DNA of 64,000 nt, from NCBI RefSeq assembly GCF_004827385.1, contig NZ_SRXN01000012.1, positions 124,001-188,000 of the forward strand. Reading direction: 5' to 3'. The DNA comes from Ensifer sp. MPMI2T (lineage in GTDB: Bacteria; Pseudomonadota; Alphaproteobacteria; Rhizobiales; Rhizobiaceae). Below are positions 25,888 through 34,246 of the stretch, in pieces. Position numbers and translations under genes: made by a program. A model generated the notes under the pieces. It was not told the origin of the DNA. It saw only the letters and a list, made by a program, of their open reading frames with translations, and did not search any database. Position 1 is the stretch's first letter. Each line of letters begins with the position of its first letter.

Positions 25888-26924
25888 TGGCACGTCAGGA
25901 CGCTACCGATCTCGCGAACAGTCTCGGCCGGCAGGCCGAGGCGGTGTGCCGGCATTATCTCTCCAGCGGCCGCCGCGAGGGCGGCTACTGGCTGGTTGGC
26001 GACGTGCGCAACACGCCAGGCCGCTCGATGTACGTCCGGCTCAAGGACACGCCCAAAGGCCCGGCCGGCAAATGGACCGACGCGGCGACCGGCGAGCATG
26101 GCGATCTCCTCGACGTCATCCGGGAAAGCTGCGGCCTGATCGACTTCAAGGACGTCGCCGACGAGGCCCGGACCTTCCTCTCGATGCCGCCCCCCGAGCC
26201 CGAACCTCATGAGCACCAGCGGCAGAGCCCAGCCCCGCATGGGTCGCCTGAAGCGGCACGACGGCTGGTTCGCATGTCGCAGCCGATCTACGGCACGCTC
26301 GTACAGGCGTATTTACGGGAACGCGGCATTACGGATTTACGCGGAACCCGAAGCCTGCATTTCCACCCGCGTTGTTATTATCGACCCGACGAGCATTCGA
26401 CGACCGAGACCTGGCCGGCGATGATCGCTGAGGTCACCGTCCTCAACGGCAAGATCACCGGGGCGCATCGCACCTGGCTCGATCCCCGCCGACGTGACAA
26501 GGCGCCGATCGACACGCCGAGGCGGGCAATGGGCGATCTTCTCGGCAACGCTGTGCGCTTCGGAACGGCGAGCGATGTGATGGCGGCCGGCGAAGGCATC
26601 GAAACCGTTCTGTCGCTCCGACAAGTCTTGCCCGACATGCCAATGCTTGCGGCGCTCTCTGCGGCACATCTCGCTGCCATCCTGTTCCCCGACACGCTGC
26701 GCCGGCTCTACATCGTCCGCGACAACGACCCGGCCGGTGACGGGGCGCGTGATGCGCTGATCGAACGGGCGAACGCGGCCGAGATCGAGGCGATTGTCAT
26801 CTCGCCCGAGCTGGACGACTTCAACGAAGATCTTCGCACGCTCGGTCTGGATGCACTGCGCATGGAAGCCCGGTTGCAGGTCGCGCCGCAGGACGTCGCC
26901 CGCTTCATGGCGTTGGCGACATAG
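25887..26924 (+). CDS. Toprim-domain primase-like protein
   Basis: 345 aa, ATG 25887 overlapping the upstream stop (TGATG). The N-terminal region (VCRHYLSSGRREGGYWLVGD, WTDAATGEHGDLLDVI) resembles the primase-like domain of plasmid Toprim proteins. The Toprim core has GEGIETVLSLRQ (catalytic E near 235) and IVRDNDPAGDGARDAL (DxD near 277). No zinc-finger cysteines are seen. Likely acts with the methylase-helicase on entering or replicating DNA, for example as a primase. Confidence 0.82.
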   Translation: MARQDATDLANSLGRQAEAVCRHYLSSGRREGGYWLVGDVRNTPGRSMYVRLKDTPKGPAGKWTDAATGEHGDLLDVIRESCGLIDFKDVADEARTFLSMPPPEPEPHEHQRQSPAPHGSPEAARRLVRMSQPIYGTLVQAYLRERGITDLRGTRSLHFHPRCYYRPDEHSTTETWPAMIAEVTVLNGKITGAHRTWLDPRRRDKAPIDTPRRAMGDLLGNAVRFGTASDVMAAGEGIETVLSLRQVLPDMPMLAALSAAHLAAILFPDTLRRLYIVRDNDPAGDGARDALIERANAAEIEAIVISPELDDFNEDLRTLGLDALRMEARLQVAPQDVARFMALAT

Positions 26925-27053
26925 CCGGCAGGAGAACGGGCCTGCGGTTTCGCCGCCGCGCACGGCGGATGCGTCAATCCATCGGAGGGGGACCGCGCCT
27001 CGGCCTTCGAGAGGGCGATCGGCCCACAAGCCGGCCAGCCGGGCAATGGCGGC

Positions 27054-27112
27054 GGCCGACTATTTTCCGGCGGCCCTGCGGGCCTTTCCATCGCGAGGCA
27101 AAATAGTCGGCC
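27054..27112. repeat. Perfect 13-base inverted repeat
   Basis: GGCCGACTATTTT (27054-27066) and AAAATAGTCGGCC (27100-27112) flank 33 bases, in the 294-base gap between the Toprim and DUF2493 genes. The loop is itself GC-rich and can pair (GGCGGCC/GGGCC). It could be a REP-like element, terminator or operator. Confidence 0.65.
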
Positions 27113-27218
27113 TTAGCCATCGAGCCCTGCGCTGCGCTCCGGGTGCCCGGCCGTCCGGCTGGTGGGCTTCGTCGCCATGAAGGCCGCGACGGTCGCGGTC
27201 CAACCGACGGAGCATCCC

Positions 27219-28142
27219 ATGCGCGATCACGACGACCACGAACCGCACCACGAATCCTCACCCACCGACCATGTCCTCAACGAACTCCAGCTCCACGGCT
27301 ACCGACCCTTCACCGACGAGCCCGACCAGCGGCTACTGCCCGACGGCAACCAGGTCGCGGGCGCTGTCGCCGACATCTTCGACGCCCTGATCGGCACCCT
27401 GGAGGACACGCGCCTCGAACCCGACCTCGACGATCTCCTCTGGTCGACCACCAACGTCTTCCACCGCGCCACCGACCGGATCGGCCGGGAACTGGACGAC
27501 AACGAGCAGGCCCAGAAGCGGGCGCAGCGCGAACAGGACGGCAGCGAGGTGAAATCCGTCGAACTCGAGCGCTTGATTGCCGAGGGCATGACGCTGATCG
27601 AGCGCCAGAACGCCTTCGAGCTAATGCGCGACCAAGCCGCGGAACACTATGAGCGCCACGTCGGCAAGACTTGGCTTCCGCGCAGCGGATCGAAGGTCAA
27701 CCATCGCAATCTCACCTCTGCGATGATCGACAGCCGCGACTTCCTGATGGCGAAGAAGCGCGCAGACCAGGAGGTACTCCTGCCACCGGGCCCGAAGATC
27801 GTCGTCACGGGCGGGCTCGACTTCGATGACCACCGGCTGATCTGGGCCAAGCTCGATCAGGTCCACGAGAAGCATCCCGACATGGTGCTGATCCACGGCA
27901 AATCGCCGAAGGGCGCCGAGAAGATCGCCTCGCTCTGGGCAAAGAACCGCAACGTCCCGCAGATCGGCTTCGCGCCCGACTGGACGAAGCACGGCCGGGC
28001 AGCACCCTTCAAGCGCAACGACGACATCCTGGAGATCGTGCCGAAGGGCGTGATGCACTTCCCGGGCACCGGCATCCACGACAACCTCGCCGACAAGGCC
28101 AAGAAGCTCGGTATCCCAGTCTGGAAGTTCGGCGGCGCGTGA
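27219..28142 (+). CDS. DUF2493 (SLOG/YspA-like) protein
   Basis: 307 aa with ATG 27219 behind GGAG. The first 190 residues are charged and partly helical. The C-terminal third holds the DUF2493 fold: PGPKIVVTGGLDFDDHRLIW, MVLIHGKSPKGAEKIASLWA, then VPQIGFAPDWTKHG. The family is a Rossmann-like SLOG relative thought to bind nucleotides or nucleotide-like ligands; its role on mobile elements is unknown. The next gene overlaps its stop. Confidence 0.85.
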   Translation: MRDHDDHEPHHESSPTDHVLNELQLHGYRPFTDEPDQRLLPDGNQVAGAVADIFDALIGTLEDTRLEPDLDDLLWSTTNVFHRATDRIGRELDDNEQAQKRAQREQDGSEVKSVELERLIAEGMTLIERQNAFELMRDQAAEHYERHVGKTWLPRSGSKVNHRNLTSAMIDSRDFLMAKKRADQEVLLPPGPKIVVTGGLDFDDHRLIWAKLDQVHEKHPDMVLIHGKSPKGAEKIASLWAKNRNVPQIGFAPDWTKHGRAAPFKRNDDILEIVPKGVMHFPGTGIHDNLADKAKKLGIPVWKFGGA

Positions 28143-28810
28143 GCGCCGCACGACTTCAAACGACTGACCGCGATCTGTTATTGTCGGCAGAAACACTCAG
28201 TTCTTGCCGACAGGAGGCGCATCTGGACCTTGACCACATTCAACTCGCCGCGCGTGACGCGCCGCTGATCATCGCATGGCCATCGCCCGGGCTCACCGGC
28301 GGAATGATCCAGTTCAACGAGCCCGACGAATGGCGACGGTTCATCGTCGGCCTCGGCATCGACGCGCGCATACCCGACATCGTCCAGCTCAAATTCCGGC
28401 GCGCGCAAGCGCTCTATCTTCTCGGCTGGATCGATCTCGACGTGCTGAAGGCCGGCGAGCTCGCAGCGCTCATCGCCCTGGAGCTGACGGTGATGGATCG
28501 ATATGGCGACAAGATTCCGAAGAAGAAGCGCTCCTTTGCCGCGCTGCTGGAGCATATGGTCGATGTCGACGGCCTCGACGACTCGCACATCCCGATGATC
28601 GTCCGCACCGGCGGCACCGCGATCGGTTTTGTCACCGACGCGTCGAAACCCAGCCTGAGCCAGCGTCGCAACGGCATGGCCCATGGCGATCCGTTCGACG
28701 GTCTGCCTGTCGGCGGTCCGCTCGAACTGGTCCGCGACCTCATCAACTACGCCTACCGGGATTTCATCGCCAACGCTCCGGTCGGGCATCGTTCAGCTCT
28801 CCTTGGCTGA
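28139..28810 (+). CDS. HEPN-like protein
   Basis: 223 aa, GTG 28139 overlapping the DUF2493 stop; a later start is possible since the first 25 residues look unstructured. Long helices (RRAQALYLLGWIDL, AALIALELTVMD, SFAALLEHMVD) end in SQRRNGMAHG; R177-x4-H182 fits the HEPN signature. I infer an RNA-binding or RNA-cleaving function. Co-expression with a SLOG-fold protein is notable, because SLOG and HEPN proteins both occur in nucleotide-signalling conflict systems. Confidence 0.6.
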   Translation: MSAARLQTTDRDLLLSAETLSSCRQEAHLDLDHIQLAARDAPLIIAWPSPGLTGGMIQFNEPDEWRRFIVGLGIDARIPDIVQLKFRRAQALYLLGWIDLDVLKAGELAALIALELTVMDRYGDKIPKKKRSFAALLEHMVDVDGLDDSHIPMIVRTGGTAIGFVTDASKPSLSQRRNGMAHGDPFDGLPVGGPLELVRDLINYAYRDFIANAPVGHRSALLG

Positions 28811-29029
28811 TCGGGAATACGAACGGCTCTCGTCGCCGAGCACCACCCCCGCTTTTCTGCGCTGATCCTTGGTCAGACTGATCGCCTGACGCCATCAACC
28901 CGTGAAGGGTCGGCTATGCGAGCATGCCGCCGCTGCAGCTTCGCCTGCGCGGTGATTGCAGCGCTCAGCCCGACACATCGGGCGCCTGTCAGCGGGGGAT
29001 GGCCCTCCGCTCGAACAGGAGCCGGATCG

Positions 29030-29197
29030 ATGTCCCTCAACGACGCCCATGCCTTCGCCTTCAGCCTCGCCACCACGCTGATGGCCGCGATCGTCATCTT
29101 CCAGGCCGGTGACGGCACGCTGTCGGTCACGCCCGCCAGCGAATATGACGGCGACACCGCCGCCATCGTCCATGAGATCGACCCCTTCGCCCCCTGA
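29030..29197 (+). CDS. Small membrane protein
   Basis: 55 aa, ATG 29030 with AGGA upstream. One membrane segment (AFAFSLATTLMAAIVIF) followed by an acidic tail. No function known. It lies in a 500-base region with few other coding signals, before another membrane protein. Confidence 0.6.
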   Translation: MSLNDAHAFAFSLATTLMAAIVIFQAGDGTLSVTPASEYDGDTAAIVHEIDPFAP

Positions 29198-29330
29198 CCG
29201 GGGTCGCAGGTGCGGAAATCGCCGCCGATTTCCGCTCCCGGCACGCGCGCTCTTGCGCTATACTTCAACCGCGCCGTGGTGGTGGTGGAAGGCGCGACCG
29301 TCAGACCTTGTCCATACGGAGGCCACCACC

Positions 29331-29774
29331 ATGATCATCCTCGCAATACTTGCATCCCTCGCAGCAATAGGCCTGCTTTGCTGGCTGCTGTTCACGCTCG
29401 CCGTCTTCGCGCTGCCGGCGTTCGTCGGCGTGACCGCGGGCGCCTGGGCGCACGGCACGGGCGCCGGCATCCGCGGGGCCATCCTGGTCGGCGCCGTCGC
29501 GGCGGCGATCACGCTGGCCGCGGGCCATCTCCTCATCACTTTCATCCGGCCCATGTGGCTGAGGCTGATCGTGGCGGCTGCCTTCGTCACGCCGGCGGCG
29601 ATCGCCGGCTTCCATGCCACCCAGGGCATCGTGAAGCACCTCATGCCGTCCGACGCGTGGCAGATCACGTTCTCCGTCATCGGCGCGGTCGCGGTCGGCA
29701 TCACCGCCTTCGTGCGGGTCGCTGGAATGGCGGCGGTTCCGGCCCCGTCCGGCCGGGACCTTGCACGGGCCTGA
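29331..29774 (+). CDS. Uncharacterised inner-membrane protein
   Basis: 147 aa, ATG 29331 behind GGAGG (29318-29322). About four membrane segments: ILAILASLAAIGLLCWLLF, a Gly/Ala-rich pair around AILVGAVAAAITLAAG, LIVAAAFVTPAAIAGF and ITFSVIGAVAVGITAF. No conserved catalytic residues are recognised. Probably an ICE-encoded membrane accessory protein. Confidence 0.7.
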   Translation: MIILAILASLAAIGLLCWLLFTLAVFALPAFVGVTAGAWAHGTGAGIRGAILVGAVAAAITLAAGHLLITFIRPMWLRLIVAAAFVTPAAIAGFHATQGIVKHLMPSDAWQITFSVIGAVAVGITAFVRVAGMAAVPAPSGRDLARA

Positions 29775-30333
29775 TCTTCGTCATCGCCGTCAGGAGGATC
29801 AGGGCAGCGTGTCCGTGGTCGTTCCCGTCGTCTGATGCGGGAACGATGGGCGTGTGCGACGCGGATCGACGCTGGTCCGGAAAGGCGGTTCTCGTTGGAG
29901 CGCTGGAGCTGAGCCGTGTCTTGGCAGGCACCGGACATCAGGCGCGGCGATCTCCGTGGTGGCGGTGGGAGGCCCGGATGCGGCTGCGTCGGCCTGCCCG
30001 TAGGAGACGAAGCCGGTGAGCCTGCGATGACGCCGGTTTGCCGATACGGGACGGCCGCCATCTTCTCCGTTACCTGACCGCACCTCGACCGCTCCAAACG
30101 GCCTCTTCAATGGCCTGATCTGGCCGAAGGCCGGCTGCGCCTCGATCGCCTATGACGCAACAGCCGCGTCAAACTTTCTTCCCCTGTCGGCTATGCCGCC
30201 ATTCCGCGCGGAACAAGAAAGCCCTCCTTCGCTGTCCAGCCCCTGCGGGGTGCGCCGTCGATCGCCTCCGGCCTGTCGATCGCCATCGAGGCCGCAATGG
30301 TGCGGGCTCGGGAACGGAAAACGGAGACTTACA
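29775..30333. other. 559-base non-coding stretch
   Basis: I see no gene with a ribosome site or protein-like composition on either strand. The segment is GC-rich and ends with AACGGAGA before the DUF736 start. It probably holds the DUF736 promoter; no operator is obvious. Confidence 0.5.
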
Positions 30334-30660
30334 ATGGCGACCATCGGCACCTTCAAGAAGACCGGCTCGAACGAGTTCACTGGCGAAATCGTCACCCTCA
30401 GCGTCCAGGCCAAGGGCGTGCGCATCGTCCCCATCAGCGGTCCCATCGGCGAGAAGGCGCCGAGCCACCGAGTCCTGGTCGGCCGCGCCGAGATCGGCGC
30501 CGCCTGGTCCAAGCGCTCCAACGAGGGCCGTGACTATCTGGGCCTCAAGCTCGACGATCCGAGCTTCAACGCCCCGATCCACGCCAACCTCTTCGACGAC
30601 GAGGAAGGCGACACCTTCTCGCTGATCTGGTCCCGTCCCAACGGGCGGCGCGGCGACTGA
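30334..30660 (+). CDS. DUF736 protein (first copy)
   Basis: 108 aa, ATG 30334. The family pattern is plain: MATIGTFKKTGSNEFTGEI at the start, a middle EIGAAWSKRSNEGRDYLGLKLDDPSF and the C-terminal LFDDEEGDTFSLIWSRP. DUF736 proteins are small beta-rich proteins frequent on ICEs and plasmids, with unknown function. A second diverged copy is at 41819. A clear terminator hairpin follows. Confidence 0.9.
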   Translation: MATIGTFKKTGSNEFTGEIVTLSVQAKGVRIVPISGPIGEKAPSHRVLVGRAEIGAAWSKRSNEGRDYLGLKLDDPSFNAPIHANLFDDEEGDTFSLIWSRPNGRRGD

Positions 30661-30670
30661 GGCCCCGCGC

Positions 30671-30698
30671 AAGGCCCCGGCCAGAAGGTCGGGGCCTT
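30671..30698 (+). terminator. Terminator-like hairpin after DUF736
   Basis: AAGGCCCCG (30671-30679) pairs perfectly with CGGGGCCTT (30690-30698), loop of 10 bases, 10 bases after the stop codon. There is only a short T tail. Confidence 0.65.
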
Positions 30699-30981
30699 CG
30701 GCGTCCAGGGCGACCGAATCAGTTCGCCCGGTAAGGTCCCCGGTATCGGGCCGAAGAGCGGCTTTCGGCTCGCCAAACCGGCCAAGGACGACTATTATAG
30801 ATGGAGTATTCGGGCGCTCCCAAACTGCAGCTTCGAGCCAGCTCCTGTCGTTCTCGCGACGCCTCAGGAACAACCGCTGTGCACCCTCATTTCAGCTGTT
30901 GCCTGCGTCTGTGTGCGTCCCGGATGCGGACATGTATGCATCTCGGCGGAATGGTAAACCTGCGTCAATGGGAGATTGAAC
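30699..30981. other. Non-coding junction between ICE backbone and LysR cargo
   Basis: No gene is seen. Base composition becomes less GC-rich than the preceding backbone. This is where the backbone gives way to the LysR cargo block, but no att site or terminal repeat could be found. Confidence 0.45.
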
Positions 30982-31857
30982 TTACCCGACGACCCGCTCC
31001 ACGAAGTCTGCGAACGCTCGCGCCTTGGCGCTGGCAAGACGCCCCGTGGGGAAGACCGCCCAGAGGTCGATGCTCGGAAGCTCCCAGTCTTCAAGTACGC
31101 GCGTAACCTCACCGCTTAGTAGTTCCGGCCAGAACATCCAGTCCGAGGTGACGGCCAGCCCCATGCTAGCCTTGACCGCTGCGCGAATGCCTTCGGCTGC
31201 GCTGAACTGAACCCGACCGGAGACCGCAACAGACGCTTCGGTTCCATCCCTGCGAAAGGTCCAGTTCCTGCCGAGCTGGGTATAGACCACCGCCTGATGC
31301 GCGGCGATATCTGCAGGCACCTGCGGCACGCCGTGTTTTTCAAGATAGGCAGGTGTCGCGACCACCGACCGCCGACCGGTTGCAAGACGTCGCGCAACGG
31401 CAGAAGAGTCGGCGAGTTCGCCCATGCGCAGCGCGATGTCGATGCCCTCGGACACGAGATCGATCACCCGGTCGTCGAGTACCACGTCCACTTCCAGTTC
31501 CGGGTGCTCCTCTAGGAATTCCGGCAGGCGCGGAATGATCATCAGCCTCGCGAATGTCGTCGCCGCGCACACGCGAAGGCGTCCGAACAATCCTGCGCCC
31601 GCTCCCTTCGCTTCCAGCTCGGCCTCGTCCGCTTCATGGATCGCTGTCTTCGCCCGTTCGTAGAAGCGAACGCCGGCGTCGGTCGGCGACAAACCGTGGG
31701 TCGACCGGATGAGCAGGCGGACCTGAAGGCGGTCCTCCAATTGCGCAATCGTCTTCGAAATGGCGGGCTGGCCGACACCGATCCGCCGGGCGGCCTGCGA
31801 GAACGACCCCGTTTCCACCACCCGCACGAATGCGGTCATCGCCTGTAGTCGATCCAT
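30982..31857 (-). CDS. LysR-family transcriptional regulator
   Basis: 291 aa. The N-terminal winged helix MDRLQAMTAFVRVVETGSFSQAARRIGVGQPAISKTIAQLE is classic LysR; the effector domain contains LEVDVVLDDRVIDLVSEGIDIALRMG. It is divergent from a glutathione transferase gene, and a perfect 11-base inverted repeat overlaps its own start codon, so it should control both itself and the cargo operon. The inducer is unknown; the target enzymes suggest oxidative or electrophile stress. Confidence 0.92.
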   Translation of the reverse strand: MDRLQAMTAFVRVVETGSFSQAARRIGVGQPAISKTIAQLEDRLQVRLLIRSTHGLSPTDAGVRFYERAKTAIHEADEAELEAKGAGAGLFGRLRVCAATTFARLMIIPRLPEFLEEHPELEVDVVLDDRVIDLVSEGIDIALRMGELADSSAVARRLATGRRSVVATPAYLEKHGVPQVPADIAAHQAVVYTQLGRNWTFRRDGTEASVAVSGRVQFSAAEGIRAAVKASMGLAVTSDWMFWPELLSGEVTRVLEDWELPSIDLWAVFPTGRLASAKARAFADFVERVVG

Positions 31858-31884
31858 TGCTTATTCTCCTTGGGAATAAGCAAT
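31856..31884. promoter_or_regulatory. Inverted repeat at LysR start, probable operator
   Basis: ATTGCTTATTC (31856-31866) and GAATAAGCAAT (31874-31884) are perfect 11-base arms with a 7-base spacer. The left arm includes the LysR start codon (31855-31857), fitting autoregulation. Confidence 0.7.
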
Positions 31885-31963
31885 ATCGCCTCAAGCTCCC
31901 TGCCACAAGCATCTCGGAATAGTCATAACTCGCTCCAACGAACACGATCTGATGGAGACGAAC

Positions 31964-32596
31964 ATGATTGAAGTCCATGCCTTTGCGACCCCCAACAGCG
32001 TCAAGGTGTCGATCGCGCTTGAGGAACTCGGCCTTGCCTATGACCTAAAGGCCGTGAACGTCCGCAAGGGCGAGCAGAAGGAAGCGGCGTTCGTGGCGCT
32101 CAATCCGAACGGCAAGGTGCCGGTCCTGGTGGACGACGGTCTGGTCGTAACGGAAAGCGCTGCCATCCTCGTTTACCTGGCGGAAAAGACCGGCAAGCTG
32201 TTGCCGAGCGACGCCGCGGCCCGCATCCGGGTCTTCGAACAGCTTTTCTTCCATGCGTCCGCTCTCAGCCCCGCCTTCGGCAATGCCGGCTTCTTCAAGC
32301 GCTCCTCGCCGGAGCCGCAGCCGATCGCCGAAGCGCGCTTCAGCACCGAAGCTGAACGCATCCTCCGCCTTCTCGATGTGAAGCTTGCCGATCAGGCCTT
32401 CATGGCCGGTGAGGCCTTCACCATCGCCGACATCGCCCATTTCGGCTGGCTGTGGCGCCGCCAGTTTCCCGGGCTGACGCTCGACGAGCGCCCGAACTTT
32501 TCCCGTTGGTACGAGGAGGTAGCCGCGCGTCCTGCCGTCCAGCGCGCCATCGCCCGCGTTGAAGCGCTGGTCGAAGCGCCCGCTTCTGCGGCCTGA
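31964..32596 (+). CDS. Glutathione S-transferase
   Basis: 210 aa. ATG 31964 is preferred over ATG 31952 because GGAG at 31953-31956 is then correctly spaced. Thioredoxin-like N-domain: FATPNSVKVSIALEELGLAYD, NPNGKVPVLVDDG and VVTESAAILVYLAEK (glutathione-binding E-S). All-alpha C-domain: FTIADIAHFGWLWRRQFPG. Resembles the YfcG/nu-like group. Known role: glutathione conjugation or disulfide/peroxide reduction. First gene of a four-gene cargo operon. Confidence 0.9.
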   Translation: MIEVHAFATPNSVKVSIALEELGLAYDLKAVNVRKGEQKEAAFVALNPNGKVPVLVDDGLVVTESAAILVYLAEKTGKLLPSDAAARIRVFEQLFFHASALSPAFGNAGFFKRSSPEPQPIAEARFSTEAERILRLLDVKLADQAFMAGEAFTIADIAHFGWLWRRQFPGLTLDERPNFSRWYEEVAARPAVQRAIARVEALVEAPASAA

Positions 32597-32665
32597 CCCA
32601 TGCGCTTCCTGTCCCGCTTCCTTTTCAACCCCGATCGCAAAACCCGGACACACAGGAGTATCCCC

Positions 32666-33436
32666 ATGTCCCGTTTCGATACCTACAAGAATGCCTTCCC
32701 GAATGCCCGTCTGACCCGTTCCCCGAGCGGTGTCCTCGAAATCGCCTTCCACACCGACGGCGGCAAGCTGGTCTTCAACGGCCACACCCATGAACAGTTC
32801 GTCGATCTCTTTCATCAGGTCGGTTCCGACGCCGACAATCGGGTGGTAATCCTGACCGGCTCGGGCGATGCCTTCATGGACGCGATCAACCCGGACGGCT
32901 TCGATTTCTTCTCGCCGCGCGGCTACGACAAGATCCTGCGCGAGGGCAAGAAGGTCCTCATGAACATCCTCGACATCGAAGTGCCGATGATCACCGCTCT
33001 GAACGGGCCTGTCCTGCTGCACTCCGAATATGCGCTCCTGACGGACATCATTCTCGCCACGCCGGAAACGGTCTTTCAGGACAAGCCGCATTTCGACTTC
33101 GGCATCGTACCCGGCGACGGCGTCAACCTGCTCTGGCCGGAAGTGATCGGCAGTGTCCGCGGTCGTTACTTCATCCTGACCCGGCAGGTGCTGGATGCCG
33201 AGACGGCCAAGGAATGGGGTGTCGTCAACGAGATCGTGCCGGCCGACAAGCTGCTCGCTCGCGCCCGTGAGATCGCCGAAGGCATTGCCGCCCTTCCGCC
33301 GCTCACCAGCCGCTACACGCGCATTGCGCTGACGCAGAAGCTGCGCCGGATCATCGACGAAGGCGCCGGCTATGGCCTGGCGCTCGAAGGCATCAGCGCC
33401 GCCGAAGTGGCCCGCTCGATGGCCGCTAACGGCTGA
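32666..33436 (+). CDS. Crotonase-superfamily (enoyl-CoA hydratase-like) protein
   Basis: 256 aa, ATG 32666 behind AGGAG. Crotonase core: RVVILTGSGDAFMDAINPDG and IEVPMITALNGPVLLHSEYALLTDIILATPET. The motif HFDFGIVPGDGVNLLWP keeps a His-Asp region reminiscent of the 6-oxocamphor hydrolase/beta-diketone hydrolase branch rather than the two-glutamate hydratases. Could hydrolyse a carbon-carbon bond in a diketone or act on a CoA ester; substrate unknown. Part of the LysR cargo operon. Confidence 0.8.
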   Translation: MSRFDTYKNAFPNARLTRSPSGVLEIAFHTDGGKLVFNGHTHEQFVDLFHQVGSDADNRVVILTGSGDAFMDAINPDGFDFFSPRGYDKILREGKKVLMNILDIEVPMITALNGPVLLHSEYALLTDIILATPETVFQDKPHFDFGIVPGDGVNLLWPEVIGSVRGRYFILTRQVLDAETAKEWGVVNEIVPADKLLARAREIAEGIAALPPLTSRYTRIALTQKLRRIIDEGAGYGLALEGISAAEVARSMAANG

Positions 33437-33515
33437 TCAGTCCCATCCATCGCCGGGCTTCAGCGCGAAGCCTGAAGCCCGGCACGTCCACCGTTTAGAA
33501 TAGAGGAGCAAAACC

Positions 33516-34193
33516 ATGACCCTGCAATCCAAGCTCGATGCCTTCAAGGCCGATTTCCAAGCCGGTAAGCCGCCTTACAACGTACCCTATACGGTCATCG
33601 AGACCATGAACCGCGCCACCGCCGAGCTGATTGCGTCGGGCGCGGCCCAGAAGGCGCTGAAGGCCGGCGATCGCCTGCCGGAATTCACGCTGTCCGATCC
33701 TGACGGCAAGACGGTTTCGTCCGCCGATCTTCTGTCGCAAGGCCCGCTGGTGATCAGCTTCTATCGCGGCGTCTGGTGCCCCTATTGCAACATGGAACTG
33801 CAGGCGCTCCAAGAAACGCTGCCGCAGTTCGAGGCGCTCGGCGCGAAGCTTATCGCCATCTCGCCGCAGAACCCGGTCAACAGCCGCAAGTCCATGCGCC
33901 AGAACAACCTGACCTTCCCGATCCTGTCGGATCCGCATAACGACGTTGCCGCCGCCTTCGGCCTGCGGTTCGAAATGCAGGATTACCTGGTCGAGCTCTA
34001 CAAGTCGCTGAAGAACGATCTTCCGGCCTTCAACGGCGACGACAGCTGGACCCTGCCGATGCCGGCCCGCTACGTCGTCGATCGGGATGGTGTGATCCTC
34101 TATGCCGAGGTGAACCCGGACTACACCCGTCGTCCTGAACCGGAAGACATGCTGCCGGCGCTCCGCCTCGCAGCCAGCCGCGCTGCCGCCTGA
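33516..34193 (+). CDS. Peroxiredoxin-like (AhpC/TSA family) protein
   Basis: 225 aa, ATG 33516 behind GAGGAG. Thioredoxin-fold AhpC/TSA domain with YRGVWCPYCNMELQ; C88 and C91 form a CxxC in place of the usual single peroxidatic Cys with Thr. KLIAISPQNPVNSRKSM and PARYVVDRDGVILYAEVNPDY are typical of the peroxiredoxin-like branch. Probable thiol-dependent peroxide or organic hydroperoxide reduction, in line with the adjacent GST. Confidence 0.87.
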   Translation: MTLQSKLDAFKADFQAGKPPYNVPYTVIETMNRATAELIASGAAQKALKAGDRLPEFTLSDPDGKTVSSADLLSQGPLVISFYRGVWCPYCNMELQALQETLPQFEALGAKLIAISPQNPVNSRKSMRQNNLTFPILSDPHNDVAAAFGLRFEMQDYLVELYKSLKNDLPAFNGDDSWTLPMPARYVVDRDGVILYAEVNPDYTRRPEPEDMLPALRLAASRAAA

Positions 34194-34246
34194 TCCATTC
34201 AACCAAGAGGCCATGCTTGCTTGAAGCAGGCCAGAGGATTTACTCG

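Noticed and set aside
24019-25893. 624-codon minus-strand open frame
   Set aside because: Antisense to the helicase domain with periodic high-GC codon bias; no motifs.
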